Assembly: GCF_003852545.1 (NCBI RefSeq)
Contig: NZ_QAJR01000003.1
Coordinates: 84,142-148,141, forward strand
Direction of reading: 5' to 3'
From: Acidovorax sp. FJL06
Lineage (GTDB): Bacteria > Pseudomonadota > Gammaproteobacteria > Burkholderiales > Burkholderiaceae_C
Length of the DNA stretch: 64,000 nucleotides
Shown in pieces: positions 28,451 to 36,159 of the stretch. Below the pieces are notes generated by a model. It was not told where the DNA came from. It saw only the letters and a list, made by a program, of their open reading frames with translations, and made no database searches. The first letter of the stretch is position 1; the number at the start of each line of letters is the position of its first letter. Position numbers and translations under genes: made by a program.

Positions 28451-29050
28451 TTACTTTTGTAATCGGGTCTTGGCCCAGCGCCCCCGGCCCTCATGGCGGT
28501 GGATGTGGTCGCGCAGGCTGCTGATTGAGACGCTCAGCATATCCGCAAGAGTGCGTTGGTCGTACCAGCCCGACCGCCAGCACTCCGCAGCGCGGGCCAC
28601 GTCTTCATCGGACAAGGCCCGCTTTCGGCCCCACGTTTTGCCAGCGGCACGCGCAGCCCGCTGACCAGCAAGGCATCTTTCCCGGATCAGTTCGCGCTCA
28701 AATTCTGCGAACGCCGAGAGCAGATGCAGAAACATGCGCCCTTGCGGCGTGTCGGTTTCGATTGATTCGGTCAACGACCGAAAGCCGACGCCCTTCCCTT
28801 TCAGGAGCTCAAAGACCTTGACGAAATGGGAGACGGAGCGGGCCAGCCGATCCAGCTTGTAGACCACCAACACATCACCCTTGACCATGATGGTCAAGAG
28901 TCGCTCCAGCTCAGGACGGTTTTTCACCGCCGAGCGCTTTTCCTGCACAACCTTGTCGATGCCCGCCCGCCGGAAGGCCGCTAGCTGTGCCGCCGTGTTC
29001 TGTTCAAGGGTTGAAACGCGGGCGTATCCGTAGACCGTCAAAATCAGCAA
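28451..29050 (-). CDS. Prophage serine recombinase (resolvase/invertase family)
   Basis: A 199-aa small serine recombinase. It starts MLILTVYGYARVSTLEQN with nucleophile Ser about residue 13, then VVYKLDRLARSVSHFV, GRMFLHLLSAFAEFERELIRER, and a C-terminal Hin-type HTH (RTLADMLSVSISSLRDHIHRH). It is the last gene of the inovirus operon and sits at the junction with host hrcA, so it is the probable integrase. Its start overlaps the end of the upstream secreted-protein gene by 7 bases. An ordinary cassette resolvase is the alternative. Confidence 0.9.
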   Translation of the reverse strand: MLILTVYGYARVSTLEQNTAAQLAAFRRAGIDKVVQEKRSAVKNRPELERLLTIMVKGDVLVVYKLDRLARSVSHFVKVFELLKGKGVGFRSLTESIETDTPQGRMFLHLLSAFAEFERELIRERCLAGQRAARAAGKTWGRKRALSDEDVARAAECWRSGWYDQRTLADMLSVSISSLRDHIHRHEGRGRWAKTRLQK

Positions 29051-29559
29051 CGCAACCTGAATTGCGTATCCCGCGCCTCCTTGCGCTGGCGTCTGATCCA
29101 GTCAAGATCGTAAAGCCGACTACCCGCACGGCCCATGCTGTCCAAGTACTTCACCTGCTCATCGAGTGCATCGCATTGGGCTTTCCGGCTTGGCTGCTGC
29201 TGCGGGTATTGCGCTGGTGCTGCGGATGGCATCGCGGCTTGGGCAGCATTCCGCTTCTGCCGATCTGCAAAAGCTACTTGATCGTCCCAACCCATGTTGA
29301 TTGGCACCCGCTCAGTACGCTCAAGCGTCCACCCGCGATTTCGACATTCCTCGGCGGTCCAATACCGTTTGCCCTGGCTTGTCGAACAAAAATAGATCAG
29401 CTTTGTCTTTGGCCCTTGAGGGTCCGAGACGGCGGGCGAAGCGTCAACCTCCTTACCACCTTTGCATGGTTCATCCGAGTATGTATTGCCACACCGATAA
29501 ACCTGCGCCGACACATCGGCAGTGAATCCCAAAAGCGCAATTCCAAGAAGCATGAGCAT
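29044..29559 (-). CDS. Secreted Cys-rich protein of the prophage (DUF4124-like)
   Basis: A 171-aa protein with a signal peptide (MLMLLGIALLGFTADVSAQ), a DUF4124-like segment VYRCGNTYSDEPCKGGKEVDA, a second Cys pair (YFCSTSQGKRYWTAEECRNRGW) and a helical C-terminus ending in Cys. It probably acts in the periplasm. It is placed between Zot and the recombinase, and its 3' end overlaps the recombinase start. Its role in the phage is unknown; it could be a cargo gene. An in-frame ATG at 29553 is an alternative start. Confidence 0.6.
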   Translation of the reverse strand: MLMLLGIALLGFTADVSAQVYRCGNTYSDEPCKGGKEVDASPAVSDPQGPKTKLIYFCSTSQGKRYWTAEECRNRGWTLERTERVPINMGWDDQVAFADRQKRNAAQAAMPSAAPAQYPQQQPSRKAQCDALDEQVKYLDSMGRAGSRLYDLDWIRRQRKEARDTQFRLRC

Positions 29560-29602
29560 TGCCCGAATGTATCAAAGGGTATTGCCTGATTTACCGTCCT
29601 AC

Positions 29603-29621
29603 ATGGGGTTTGTCACCCCAT
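29603..29621. promoter_or_regulatory. Small hairpin in the gap after Zot
   Basis: ATGGGG and CCCCAT form a 6-bp stem with a 7-base loop. The same 218-base gap (29560-29777) also holds AAATGTC/GACATTT arms at 29726 and 29753. Either could be a processing or signal element; nothing else was seen in the gap. Confidence 0.3.
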
Positions 29622-29777
29622 ACCCCGACCCCACCACTACGCCACAAGGGCTTCGTTCTCGGGGCCCGGTTTGTCTCTCAGAAAGCAAGCCCGGATGTCA
29701 TCCCCACGGGAAAAACAACGCCTGCAAATGTCATGGCCAGATCCGTTTAGGCGACATTTCATCCACCGGAACACAGA

Positions 29778-31199
29778 TCACTGACTCTGTATAGAACGCA
29801 CTTGTGCATTCCGCGCCGCCAGCCCCTTAGACCACTCTGAAACCGACTGCACAGGCTCATGGCGGGCCGCTGGTGTTGCAGGCACGGGCACGGTGCGCGG
29901 TGGCTCAGCATGGGCTGCTTGCGGCCCCTGCTGGCCCGGGCGGGGCGGCGTGGGGCCATCGCTGCGGGCACCGGTGGCGGTATCGATCACCACGGGCTTA
30001 TCACCGCGACCACTGGCGGTAAAAGGTGCATCACAGGTGACTTGTCGCACCACGGTATCCCACTTGACCAGGGCCATGCAGTGGGCCAGATGCGTGACGC
30101 TGTAACCGGCCTGTTTTAGATCGTCGCTTGTGAGGTCAAACACGCGCCGCCCCTGATCGCTCACCACGAAGGTGACCCATGCAATGCCCTGCTTGTGCAG
30201 GTTTCCCGTCATGTGCAGCAGCTTGCCGTACAGCGGGTCTTTGGGCTCTGGAGGGGGTGGTGCAGGCTGCGGCTGAGACGCGGCCACAGCGGGGGCCATG
30301 GCGGGCTGCTGGGCCTGCTGCTGCATGGGCTGCGGCACCGCCTGAGCCTGGGCAATGGGGATAGCCTGGGTGGCGGGTTTTGGCTTGGCAGGCGCAACCC
30401 TGCGGCCCCATACGTCGTGCTGTCCATCAGGCCAGAACGCCCAGACCATCACAGCAACTGAGAACAGCACCCATACCCACTTGAACCGATTGAACTGCAC
30501 GATCATGGGGGCCATGTCCTGGGCCTTGCCCTCGGAGCTGCTCACGCTCTGGGTATTGCTGCGGTACAGGCCGAAATACTGCGACTCGTACTTGCGCTCA
30601 TCCTGCTGGATCAACGCGCCCCGGTAGCCCGCGTGCACCTTGCGTATGTAGCTGCCCGACTTGCCCAAGATATCGGCTTTGCGGCAGCGAATGAGGGTTG
30701 CCACGAGCTGGGCGATGGGCTGGCTGATGTCCCTGAAAGATTGGGTCATCAGCAGCACATCAGCGTTGTAGTGCCGGTGCAGCTTGTACCACTGGACGAC
30801 GTGGTCAGGCGTGCCAATCTTGGGCAAGGCCACATGGCATTCGTCGATGACATAGAGCGGGCCCTGCCCCTGTTCGCTGCGCCACGTGCTGTGGTAGTCC
30901 CACACGGTGCCGAACGTGAAAACGTTCTCCGGCTGCGGCTCTGGCTCGCGGTCCGGCCAGAGCTGGAAAGCCTCCTGCTCTGCAATGTTGGCGGCGTTCC
31001 AGTTGCCCAAACGCGGGGCGGGCCGCGTGCGCACTTCGAGCAGCTCGCGCCATGCCGGATCAATGGCCGCGAATGCATCGATGTTGAGCGGGAGATTGGT
31101 GATGACCTTGCGACCTGCGCGCAATGCTGGCAGGACGTGGAAGGCCACGGCCTCATAGCTTTTGCCAGATCCTGGAATTCCCTCGAGCCCGGTAATCAT
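29778..31199 (-). CDS. Zot/pI-family assembly ATPase of the inovirus
   Basis: A 473-aa protein needed for extrusion of filamentous virions through the envelope. It has the N-terminal P-loop GIPGSGKS (about 7-14), ITNLPLNIDAF, a Walker-B-like LYVIDECH, one membrane helix (WVWVLFSVAVMVWAF, about residue 235-250) and a periplasmic Pro/Gln/Ala-rich tail with a C-terminal domain. The ATG overlaps the stop of the pVI-like gene (ATGA). It belongs to the zonular occludens toxin family by domain; no toxin role is implied. Confidence 0.93.
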   Translation of the reverse strand: MITGLEGIPGSGKSYEAVAFHVLPALRAGRKVITNLPLNIDAFAAIDPAWRELLEVRTRPAPRLGNWNAANIAEQEAFQLWPDREPEPQPENVFTFGTVWDYHSTWRSEQGQGPLYVIDECHVALPKIGTPDHVVQWYKLHRHYNADVLLMTQSFRDISQPIAQLVATLIRCRKADILGKSGSYIRKVHAGYRGALIQQDERKYESQYFGLYRSNTQSVSSSEGKAQDMAPMIVQFNRFKWVWVLFSVAVMVWAFWPDGQHDVWGRRVAPAKPKPATQAIPIAQAQAVPQPMQQQAQQPAMAPAVAASQPQPAPPPPEPKDPLYGKLLHMTGNLHKQGIAWVTFVVSDQGRRVFDLTSDDLKQAGYSVTHLAHCMALVKWDTVVRQVTCDAPFTASGRGDKPVVIDTATGARSDGPTPPRPGQQGPQAAHAEPPRTVPVPATPAARHEPVQSVSEWSKGLAARNAQVRSIQSQ

Positions 31200-31603
31200 G
31201 AGCCAAGGCGCGTGAAGGGAATCAGCTGCAGTATCAGGCGCAGCACGATAGCCGAAATGATGATGCCAACAGCGGTGCCAACGCCGCACAGCTGCATGAC
31301 ATTGATGATTTCTTCGGGCAATCCGGACGACGGGGCAAAGCCCGTGAGGCCGCTGAGGTCCAGTCCATTGGCCGCTGAGACAACCAGGGTCATGAGCTTG
31401 TCCAGGCACCAGCAAAACAGATCCGTGAACATGTCCCACAGAGCCTTGAAGATGGCAACGGCAAGATCCGAGAACCAACCAACAACGGACTTCACGACAC
31501 CGAGAAGCCACTCAACGACAGCCTTGATTTTTTCCGTCAAGAACGAGGTCAAGCCCGTAACTACTGCCGTCAATGCCTGAATTGCACTTGCAAGCGCTTC
31601 CAT
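31196..31603 (-). CDS. Minor coat protein, pVI-like (DUF2523)
   Basis: A 135-aa hydrophobic protein with at least three membrane-prone segments, including VVEWLLGVVKSVVGWFSDLAVAIF and VGTAVGIIISAIVLRLILQLIPF. Size and position between the pIII-like and Zot genes match pVI of filamentous phages, which often carry DUF2523. The stop overlaps the Zot start and the start lies one base after the stop of the adhesin gene. Confidence 0.8.
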   Translation of the reverse strand: MEALASAIQALTAVVTGLTSFLTEKIKAVVEWLLGVVKSVVGWFSDLAVAIFKALWDMFTDLFCWCLDKLMTLVVSAANGLDLSGLTGFAPSSGLPEEIINVMQLCGVGTAVGIIISAIVLRLILQLIPFTRLGS

Positions 31604-31604
31604 A

Positions 31605-33065
31605 TCAGCCCCCAAAAACAAGCGCGCGAGCGAGCAGCAGCGCGGACAGAATGGTTATGGCCTTGAGCACCGACCAGAGCCACACCGGGGGCGCCATGTC
31701 GTGTACACCAAAGTTGCCAATGGCCCCGAAATCCAAGTCAATGAGCCACGTAGGGGGCACGCCGCCATCCCCAACATTCGGCATGAGCTGGCGCGCAAGG
31801 CCGGTGATCGGAGCCTTTTTGAGGTCAGCTATGCGAGCATCCCAAACGGACGCGGGGCCGTCTGGATACTTGGGTTTGTAGAGCTCAGGAATTTTGAGAT
31901 CACCCGAGCCAAGACCGTTGAAGCCACTGCCATTGCCAGAGCCAGTGCCGGTGCCACTCCCGGTGCCATCGCCGGTGCCGGTGCCGGTGCCGGTGCCGCC
32001 ACTGCCAACGCCGGAGCCCGGACCAGTGCCGCCCGTAGTGCCGCCACCTGTGTTGGTGCCGCCAGTGTCGGTACCACCTGTATTGGTACCACCCGTGTTT
32101 GTGCCGCCTGTGTTGGAGCCGCTGGTGTTACTGCCGCCGGTATTGCTACCACCACCCGTGTTTGTGCCGCCTGTGTTGCCGCCCGTGTTGGTGCCGCCTG
32201 TGTTGCCCCCGGTATTGCCACCTGTGTTGGTGCCGCCCGTGTTGTCACCCGGGTTGGTGGGTGGCGGCGTGTCTGGAGGGGTGCCAGCAGGAATACAAGT
32301 CACATGGCCATTTACCGTGCCAACCGAGCCACTACATGGGGGAGATGGGGGACCATCGGTATCGGTTTTGGTAGAGCACTTTGCGCCGGTCCCTGTGTAC
32401 GGCGTATCTGCATAGATAGGGACCAACCCCGCAGCGTTAGCAATGTCTTTGACATCTATATAGCCCTGCCAACCGCCGCCAGAGTATGCGCACGATCCGT
32501 CGCAGTAAGCGGCCGGAGGATTGGTAATGCTGCCGACAACAGACGCTGAGCCGCCACCGTCAATGGGATATTGACCACCAGAGCCAGCGACATAGCGAGC
32601 CCATCCGATCTTGGAAAGCACTGTAATTTTTGTGCCCGATTGGCACTCCTGTGGAGGCGTTGTAGGTGGCTGTTTGCATTGACCGTCAACCTCAACAAGA
32701 GGGGCATTGCACTGGCAACCACCCTCTACCTCGGTGCTGCCGCCTGGGCATGTCAGCGTGTCTTTGCCGAGGCCAATGTAGACACCCGGGCCGCCGTTGT
32801 TTTGCGTGATTAGGCAGCTGGGCGGCTGCTGTGTAGGCACCACGCCCGAGGCGCCGCTATTGACGATTCCGTCGCAGGGGCCTTGATACCAGCTCAACAC
32901 TTGCGAGCAGACGGAACCCACAGATGAGGCCCGGTATTGGGGCACAGGGGCGCAGTGGACCGGCGCGCCGTAGTATTCAACGGGCTTCGGAATGAGGGCG
33001 TGCGAGAGCGGCGAGAGCGCCACCAGCAGCACGGCGAAAAGGAGTCGCGCGATTGTCATGGTCAT
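31605..33065 (-). CDS. pIII-like adsorption protein with Gly/Thr/Asn repeats
   Basis: A 486-aa attachment protein. It has a signal peptide ending about SHA (residue 23), an N-terminal Cys-rich region with many CxxC-like pairs, a long low-complexity linker (about residues 275-380) of GGTNTGG-type repeats changing to GTGTGSG, and a C-terminal domain ending in a membrane helix (VLKAITILSALLLARALVF). This order matches pIII: receptor-binding domains, glycine-rich linker, membrane anchor. Start overlaps the 31-aa gene upstream as ATGA. Confidence 0.85.
   Translation of the reverse strand: MTMTIARLLFAVLLVALSPLSHALIPKPVEYYGAPVHCAPVPQYRASSVGSVCSQVLSWYQGPCDGIVNSGASGVVPTQQPPSCLITQNNGGPGVYIGLGKDTLTCPGGSTEVEGGCQCNAPLVEVDGQCKQPPTTPPQECQSGTKITVLSKIGWARYVAGSGGQYPIDGGGSASVVGSITNPPAAYCDGSCAYSGGGWQGYIDVKDIANAAGLVPIYADTPYTGTGAKCSTKTDTDGPPSPPCSGSVGTVNGHVTCIPAGTPPDTPPPTNPGDNTGGTNTGGNTGGNTGGTNTGGNTGGTNTGGGSNTGGSNTSGSNTGGTNTGGTNTGGTDTGGTNTGGGTTGGTGPGSGVGSGGTGTGTGTGDGTGSGTGTGSGNGSGFNGLGSGDLKIPELYKPKYPDGPASVWDARIADLKKAPITGLARQLMPNVGDGGVPPTWLIDLDFGAIGNFGVHDMAPPVWLWSVLKAITILSALLLARALVFGG
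31920..32250 (-). repeat. Tandem short repeats coding the pIII glycine linker
   Basis: Runs of near-identical 9-15 base units (on the plus strand GTGCCGCC...GTGTT blocks) encode GGTNTGG, GGNTGG and then GTGTG. Such arrays are prone to length change, so linker length may vary between isolates. Confidence 0.85.
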
Positions 33066-33157
33066 GGTCTCGCGAGCAGGAAAAAGCAAATCGCCCCGAT
33101 GGCGCCGACCAGCGCAAACGCAGCGTGAACGGACACCATCAGGGCGACGATCAACAT
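33062..33157 (-). CDS. 31-aa membrane microprotein, minor coat candidate
   Basis: MLIVALMVSVHAAFALVGAIGAICFFLLARP is almost one long hydrophobic helix. The size fits pVII/pIX-type minor coat proteins of filamentous phages (about 32-33 aa). It is located directly between the pVIII and pIII-like genes, as in the classic gene order. Its stop overlaps the pIII-like start (ATGA). It is too small for standard gene callers. Confidence 0.7.
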   Translation of the reverse strand: MLIVALMVSVHAAFALVGAIGAICFFLLARP

Positions 33158-33169
33158 GGGGAGACCGTG

Positions 33170-33406
33170 TTAGATCTTGGCGATGATGCGCTTGACGATG
33201 GACGGGCCCTTCATCACCAGGGCGATGCCGACGATCACGATAGCAAGGGCCGTCACCTTGGTGGCGATGCCGCTGATGTCCACAGCCGCGAACAGATCAT
33301 CAATGGGCGAGGTTGCGTGAGCAGCGGATGCCACCAGCACCAGGGCCGAAGCTGCAGCAACTTTGGCGCCGAACTTGCGAGCGACATTGCGGGTTTGATT
33401 GATCAT
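33170..33406 (-). CDS. Major coat protein pVIII precursor
   Basis: A 78-aa precursor. A 31-residue signal peptide ends AHA, leaving a 47-aa mature protein. Its acidic N-terminus (TSPIDDLFAAVD), hydrophobic core (TALAIVIVGIALVM) and basic C-terminus (KRIIAKI) give the classic pVIII charge pattern. AAGGAG lies eight bases before the ATG, the strongest SD in the phage, as expected for the most abundant protein. Confidence 0.92.
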   Translation of the reverse strand: MINQTRNVARKFGAKVAAASALVLVASAAHATSPIDDLFAAVDISGIATKVTALAIVIVGIALVMKGPSIVKRIIAKI

Positions 33407-33478
33407 GTGTTTCTCCTTGAGAGGTTGATAAACGGCGCGAAATTGCACCGATGTGCCCGAGGGCACACCGCTGGAATC

Positions 33479-33691
33479 TCAGAGCCTGCGGACCATGCGC
33501 AGGACGACACCCAGGCCGTAGCCGAGCATTGCGAGGGAGAGCACCAAGCCGAAGCCCAGACCCACGGACAGGCTCACGCTTTGGGGCGTGATGCCGATGG
33601 CCGCGAGGTCTTGCAGCGTGGCTTCCGTGACCTCGACCTGATGGGCGGATTGACAGGGGAACTCAGCGACAGTGCAGAGGACTAGGGTCAT
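33479..33691 (-). CDS. Phage membrane protein (70 aa)
   Basis: Two Cys residues sit near the N-terminus, a middle segment contains VTEATLQDLAAIGITPQSVSL, and one strong membrane helix (GFGLVLSLAMLGYGLGVVL) is followed by basic RMVRRL. It lies three bases after the zinc-ribbon microprotein gene. By position it may be a minor virion or assembly protein; no family assigned. Confidence 0.7.
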   Translation of the reverse strand: MTLVLCTVAEFPCQSAHQVEVTEATLQDLAAIGITPQSVSLSVGLGFGLVLSLAMLGYGLGVVLRMVRRL

Positions 33692-33693
33692 GG

Positions 33694-33810
33694 TCAGTCC
33701 TCATCCGGGAGGGCTTCGCCGCATTCGGGGCAGACGATCAAGTCGCCATCCGTGGCGGCTTCGTCTGCATCAAATTCAGCACCGCAGGCGGGGCATTCGG
33801 TTTCGCTCAT
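33694..33810 (-). CDS. 38-aa zinc-ribbon microprotein of the prophage
   Basis: MSETECPACGAEF, then DLIVCPECGEALPDED. Two CPxC knuckles 22 residues apart form a minimal zinc ribbon with a strongly acidic surface. Its ATG overlaps the TGA of the upstream membrane gene (ATGA). It could bind nucleic acid or a protein partner. It is similar in plan to the 57-aa protein at 35986. Confidence 0.75.
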   Translation of the reverse strand: MSETECPACGAEFDADEAATDGDLIVCPECGEALPDED

Positions 33811-34013
33811 TGCGCGGGTTCCAGGGCTTGATGGAGGCCTGCACGAGAGCGGGCATAGGCGATGCGCCGCAGACGTTCTGAGCGGGCATTGAGGCGATCA
33901 GCAAGCAGGGCCAGGAAGGCCCAGGCCAGTTGCCACATGAACGCGCCTGCAATGCCTGAAAGAAAGCCCAGGAGTGCAACGCGCTGGGCGAAGAGGGCGA
34001 GGTCAATTTCCAC
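33807..34013 (-). CDS. Small phage membrane protein, GTG start (68 aa)
   Basis: It starts at a GTG with AGGAG eight bases upstream, giving MEIDLALFAQRVALLGFLSGIAGAFMWQLAWAFLALLADRLNARSERL: an amphipathic start, a membrane helix and a basic tail. It overlaps the end of the upstream gene by 11 bases and the next gene's start by 4. The function is unknown. Confidence 0.65.
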   Translation of the reverse strand: MEIDLALFAQRVALLGFLSGIAGAFMWQLAWAFLALLADRLNARSERLRRIAYARSRAGLHQALEPAQ

Positions 34014-34224
34014 AGACAGGCTCCTGCTTTTTGTAGAGGTCATCCAGGTCCACCACCTGGGGGCGGTGGAAGGGTTCTGTGTGGTCCTCGATAAGCTGCG
34101 CGCAGGTTTCGAGGTCTTCCACGATGGCGGCTTCGCAGAGCAACATGACCCACTCCGGTTGCCCGTCTTCAAACGACGGTGCGAGGAATGCACCTGTTGT
34201 GCGGGACTGGATCACGTTGCGCAT
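34003..34224 (-). CDS. Small phage protein of unknown function (73 aa)
   Basis: It begins MRNVIQSRTTGAFLAPSFEDGQPEWVMLLCEAAIVEDLE, is mixed alpha/beta in appearance and acidic, with the C-terminal DLDDLYKKQEPVCGN. It lies nine bases after the ssDNA-binding gene. I recognise no named family. Confidence 0.7.
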   Translation of the reverse strand: MRNVIQSRTTGAFLAPSFEDGQPEWVMLLCEAAIVEDLETCAQLIEDHTEPFHRPQVVDLDDLYKKQEPVCGN

Positions 34225-34232
34225 AACGTGCC

Positions 34233-34553
34233 TTACGCGGCCTTGGCCGTGGCGGCGGGTTTGATCGCCAGCAAAGTGAGCTTGGTGGTGTTGTCAGCAC
34301 CGGCCACGATGTCGAATTCGCAATCGCACATCACGCCGCCGAGGGGCCACGAATTCTTGAGGTGTGCCCACTTCTGGAACTCTGTGGAGTCGCCCAGCTT
34401 GAACGGGCGAGTGACCACGCCGATGCTTTCGCCACTGCTCGACTGGGCAATGTCCACCGACAGATGGAAGGTGGTGGAGTCGAAGGCGCGGCCTTCAAAA
34501 TCACCCTTGGATTGCTTGAGGCCGTGCAGTACGGCTTTGCTTGTCATCTTCAT
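34233..34553 (-). CDS. Phage ssDNA-binding protein, pV-like
   Basis: A 106-aa protein predicted to coat the viral single strand and switch replication to ssDNA production. It is beta-rich, with KSKGDFEGRAFDSTTFHLSVDIA and GVVTRPFKLGDSTEFQKW, and lies between Rep and the structural genes, the usual place of gene V. The family (DUF1293-like) is an informed guess. Confidence 0.7.
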   Translation of the reverse strand: MKMTSKAVLHGLKQSKGDFEGRAFDSTTFHLSVDIAQSSSGESIGVVTRPFKLGDSTEFQKWAHLKNSWPLGGVMCDCEFDIVAGADNTTKLTLLAIKPAATAKAA

Positions 34554-34577
34554 TTGCTTGGTCTTTCGTGGCCTGGG

Positions 34578-35801
34578 TTAGTGGGCAAACGCGGTGTGGC
34601 CAGCACCGGAGCCCGAGACTTTTTTGAACATTTGCTGATAGACGCGCTCGACTTCGGAACGCTTGAACTTGGCAAGACGCCCGGGTAATTCGGCGCAGTT
34701 CTCAATGAATTGCGCGAGGGTTTCGCGATCCATGCAGAGGAACGCGAGAGCGGCTGATTTGCCCGCTGTAGAGAACAGCCAACGTGCATTGCGCGTGCAC
34801 TCAGCCATCAGGGTTTCGAGAGGGAGACGCGGCTCTGTTTTGATGGGTTCTGGCGCTGCAATAGCGCCGTGCTCCGACAGCATCAATGCATGCCAGTCGC
34901 TGGCACCTGCGAAGAAATCAGCGGGCCTGCGGAGCATGTCAGTGGGCAGCAAACGCTTTTGGTTTCCGTAGCGCAACTCAATGCGTTGCCAGCCGGTAGC
35001 GTCCTGCTTTCCGTAGAGCTGGACGCCTTTGTCATAGACGTTGGTTTGCTTGCCTGCGGCCTTACTGCCGAAATAGAAGGAGCGACCCACACCACCAGCA
35101 CGCCATGCGCCCACCATGTTGTGGTCCGGGCGATGGCCCAGGTGATCCATGCAACCAGCGTCGTAATCAGTGGCGATGCGGTCCATACCGCCGCTGAGAC
35201 CTTCAAAGAAGTCCAATGCGAGATCACAGCGCGTGACCAGGGCGCGGTGTTCGTCCATGTAATCGGCCATGGCAGAGGGCCACCCAGGGGCCGCGAAGGT
35301 GCATGCAACGCCGTACAGGTTGCAATGGATGGTCTTGGACTGGGCACGCTGGCGCGGGCTTTCTCCGGAGGCCAGGAAGCCCACCCATCCGCATTCAGTG
35401 CCTGCACGCAAGATGCTCCAGCGGTGGCGGTAAAAGTCGTGTCCCTTCTTCAATTCGGGGTCCACGGTGAAGCCTTTACCCAGGATGGCGCAGACGTTGT
35501 TTGCAAGCTCCAACGCTTGCGTGCTGGCCGCGAAATCAGGGTCTGCTATGTCGCGCAGCAGGTGGCAGAGCTTCTGACGACGGCGGTCGTCTTCGCTGAG
35601 CTGGTGCTCTGAGCGGAGGTCAAATTCCGATGCCTGTGCAGGAGGGAAAAGATGCTCGACCGTGGGGATGGGAGCAAACCGCAAATTGACCGTGAAGCGC
35701 AGCCAATCGACATGAACGGGGGAGCCGGTTTGGACGCGCTCCGCTTGCAAACGGAGCTTGACCTCATTGCCCTCTAGGACGAGCGATGTTGGATTGGTCA
35801 T
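34578..35801 (-). CDS. Phage replication initiation protein (Rep/pII)
   Basis: A 407-aa Rep_trans-type nickase that starts rolling-circle replication. It has the core segments HVDWLRFTVN, TRCDLALDFFEG and RSFYFGSKAAGKQTNVYDKGVQLYGK, then WQRIELRYG. The catalytic Tyr is probably in VYDKG. The hairpin-rich region 35822-35931 just upstream is the likely origin. Confidence 0.9.
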   Translation of the reverse strand: MTNPTSLVLEGNEVKLRLQAERVQTGSPVHVDWLRFTVNLRFAPIPTVEHLFPPAQASEFDLRSEHQLSEDDRRRQKLCHLLRDIADPDFAASTQALELANNVCAILGKGFTVDPELKKGHDFYRHRWSILRAGTECGWVGFLASGESPRQRAQSKTIHCNLYGVACTFAAPGWPSAMADYMDEHRALVTRCDLALDFFEGLSGGMDRIATDYDAGCMDHLGHRPDHNMVGAWRAGGVGRSFYFGSKAAGKQTNVYDKGVQLYGKQDATGWQRIELRYGNQKRLLPTDMLRRPADFFAGASDWHALMLSEHGAIAAPEPIKTEPRLPLETLMAECTRNARWLFSTAGKSAALAFLCMDRETLAQFIENCAELPGRLAKFKRSEVERVYQQMFKKVSGSGAGHTAFAH

Positions 35802-35821
35802 GCCGCGAACTCTGGAAAGTT

Positions 35822-35931
35822 GTCCCCGTGATTACCATCGGGGACCGAAGCCGTGCAAGGTGCTACGCACCCCCCAAAATTGATAGCAGTCGGGAGCGCT
35901 TCGCGCACGGCCACTTCCCCGCAAAGCGGGG
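35822..35931. other. Candidate phage replication origin / packaging region
   Basis: Three hairpins stand in a row in the 184-base gap upstream of rep: GTCCCCG/CGGGGAC (35822-35845), GGTGC/GCACC (35859-35871) and CCCCGC/GCGGGG (35917-35931). Filamentous phages keep origins and packaging signals as such hairpins in a non-coding gap next to gene II. No nick-site consensus could be assigned. Confidence 0.5.
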
Positions 35932-35985
35932 CCCCTTCTGCCGTGCGCTGCGCGTCCAGGGCGCAGCGATTGAATGAGCTGCCGG

Positions 35986-36159
35986 TCATTCCGCAGCCTC
36001 TACATCGGTGGCGCACTTCGGGCAAACCGCGTGCAGTTCGCCATAGCTATCTGTGTCGCCGTCATAGCCGTCCATATCGTCGGACTCTGCAAGGGTGCCC
36101 TCCCAGCCGCAAGAAGGGCAGATGACAGCCATGTCGTCGTTATCGTGGTAATGCTTCAT
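35986..36159 (-). CDS. 57-aa zinc-ribbon protein of the prophage
   Basis: MKHYHDNDDMAVICPSCGWEGTLAESDDM, then ELHAVCPKCATDVEAAE. Two CPxC pairs about 30 residues apart flank a very acidic loop. Start overlaps the upstream gene stop (ATGA). Likely an early phage regulator or adaptor; function unknown. Confidence 0.7.
   Translation of the reverse strand: MKHYHDNDDMAVICPSCGWEGTLAESDDMDGYDGDTDSYGELHAVCPKCATDVEAAE

Noticed and set aside
29726-29759. AAATGTC/GACATTT inverted repeat as a dif-like XerCD site
   Set aside because: Spacing (20 bases) and arm sequence do not fit the dif consensus of two 11-bp arms around a 6-base centre.
32099-32374. Cys/Trp-rich ORF on the plus strand opposite the pIII linker
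   Set aside because: It is a by-product of the tandem repeat DNA; the low-complexity pattern comes from the repeat period.
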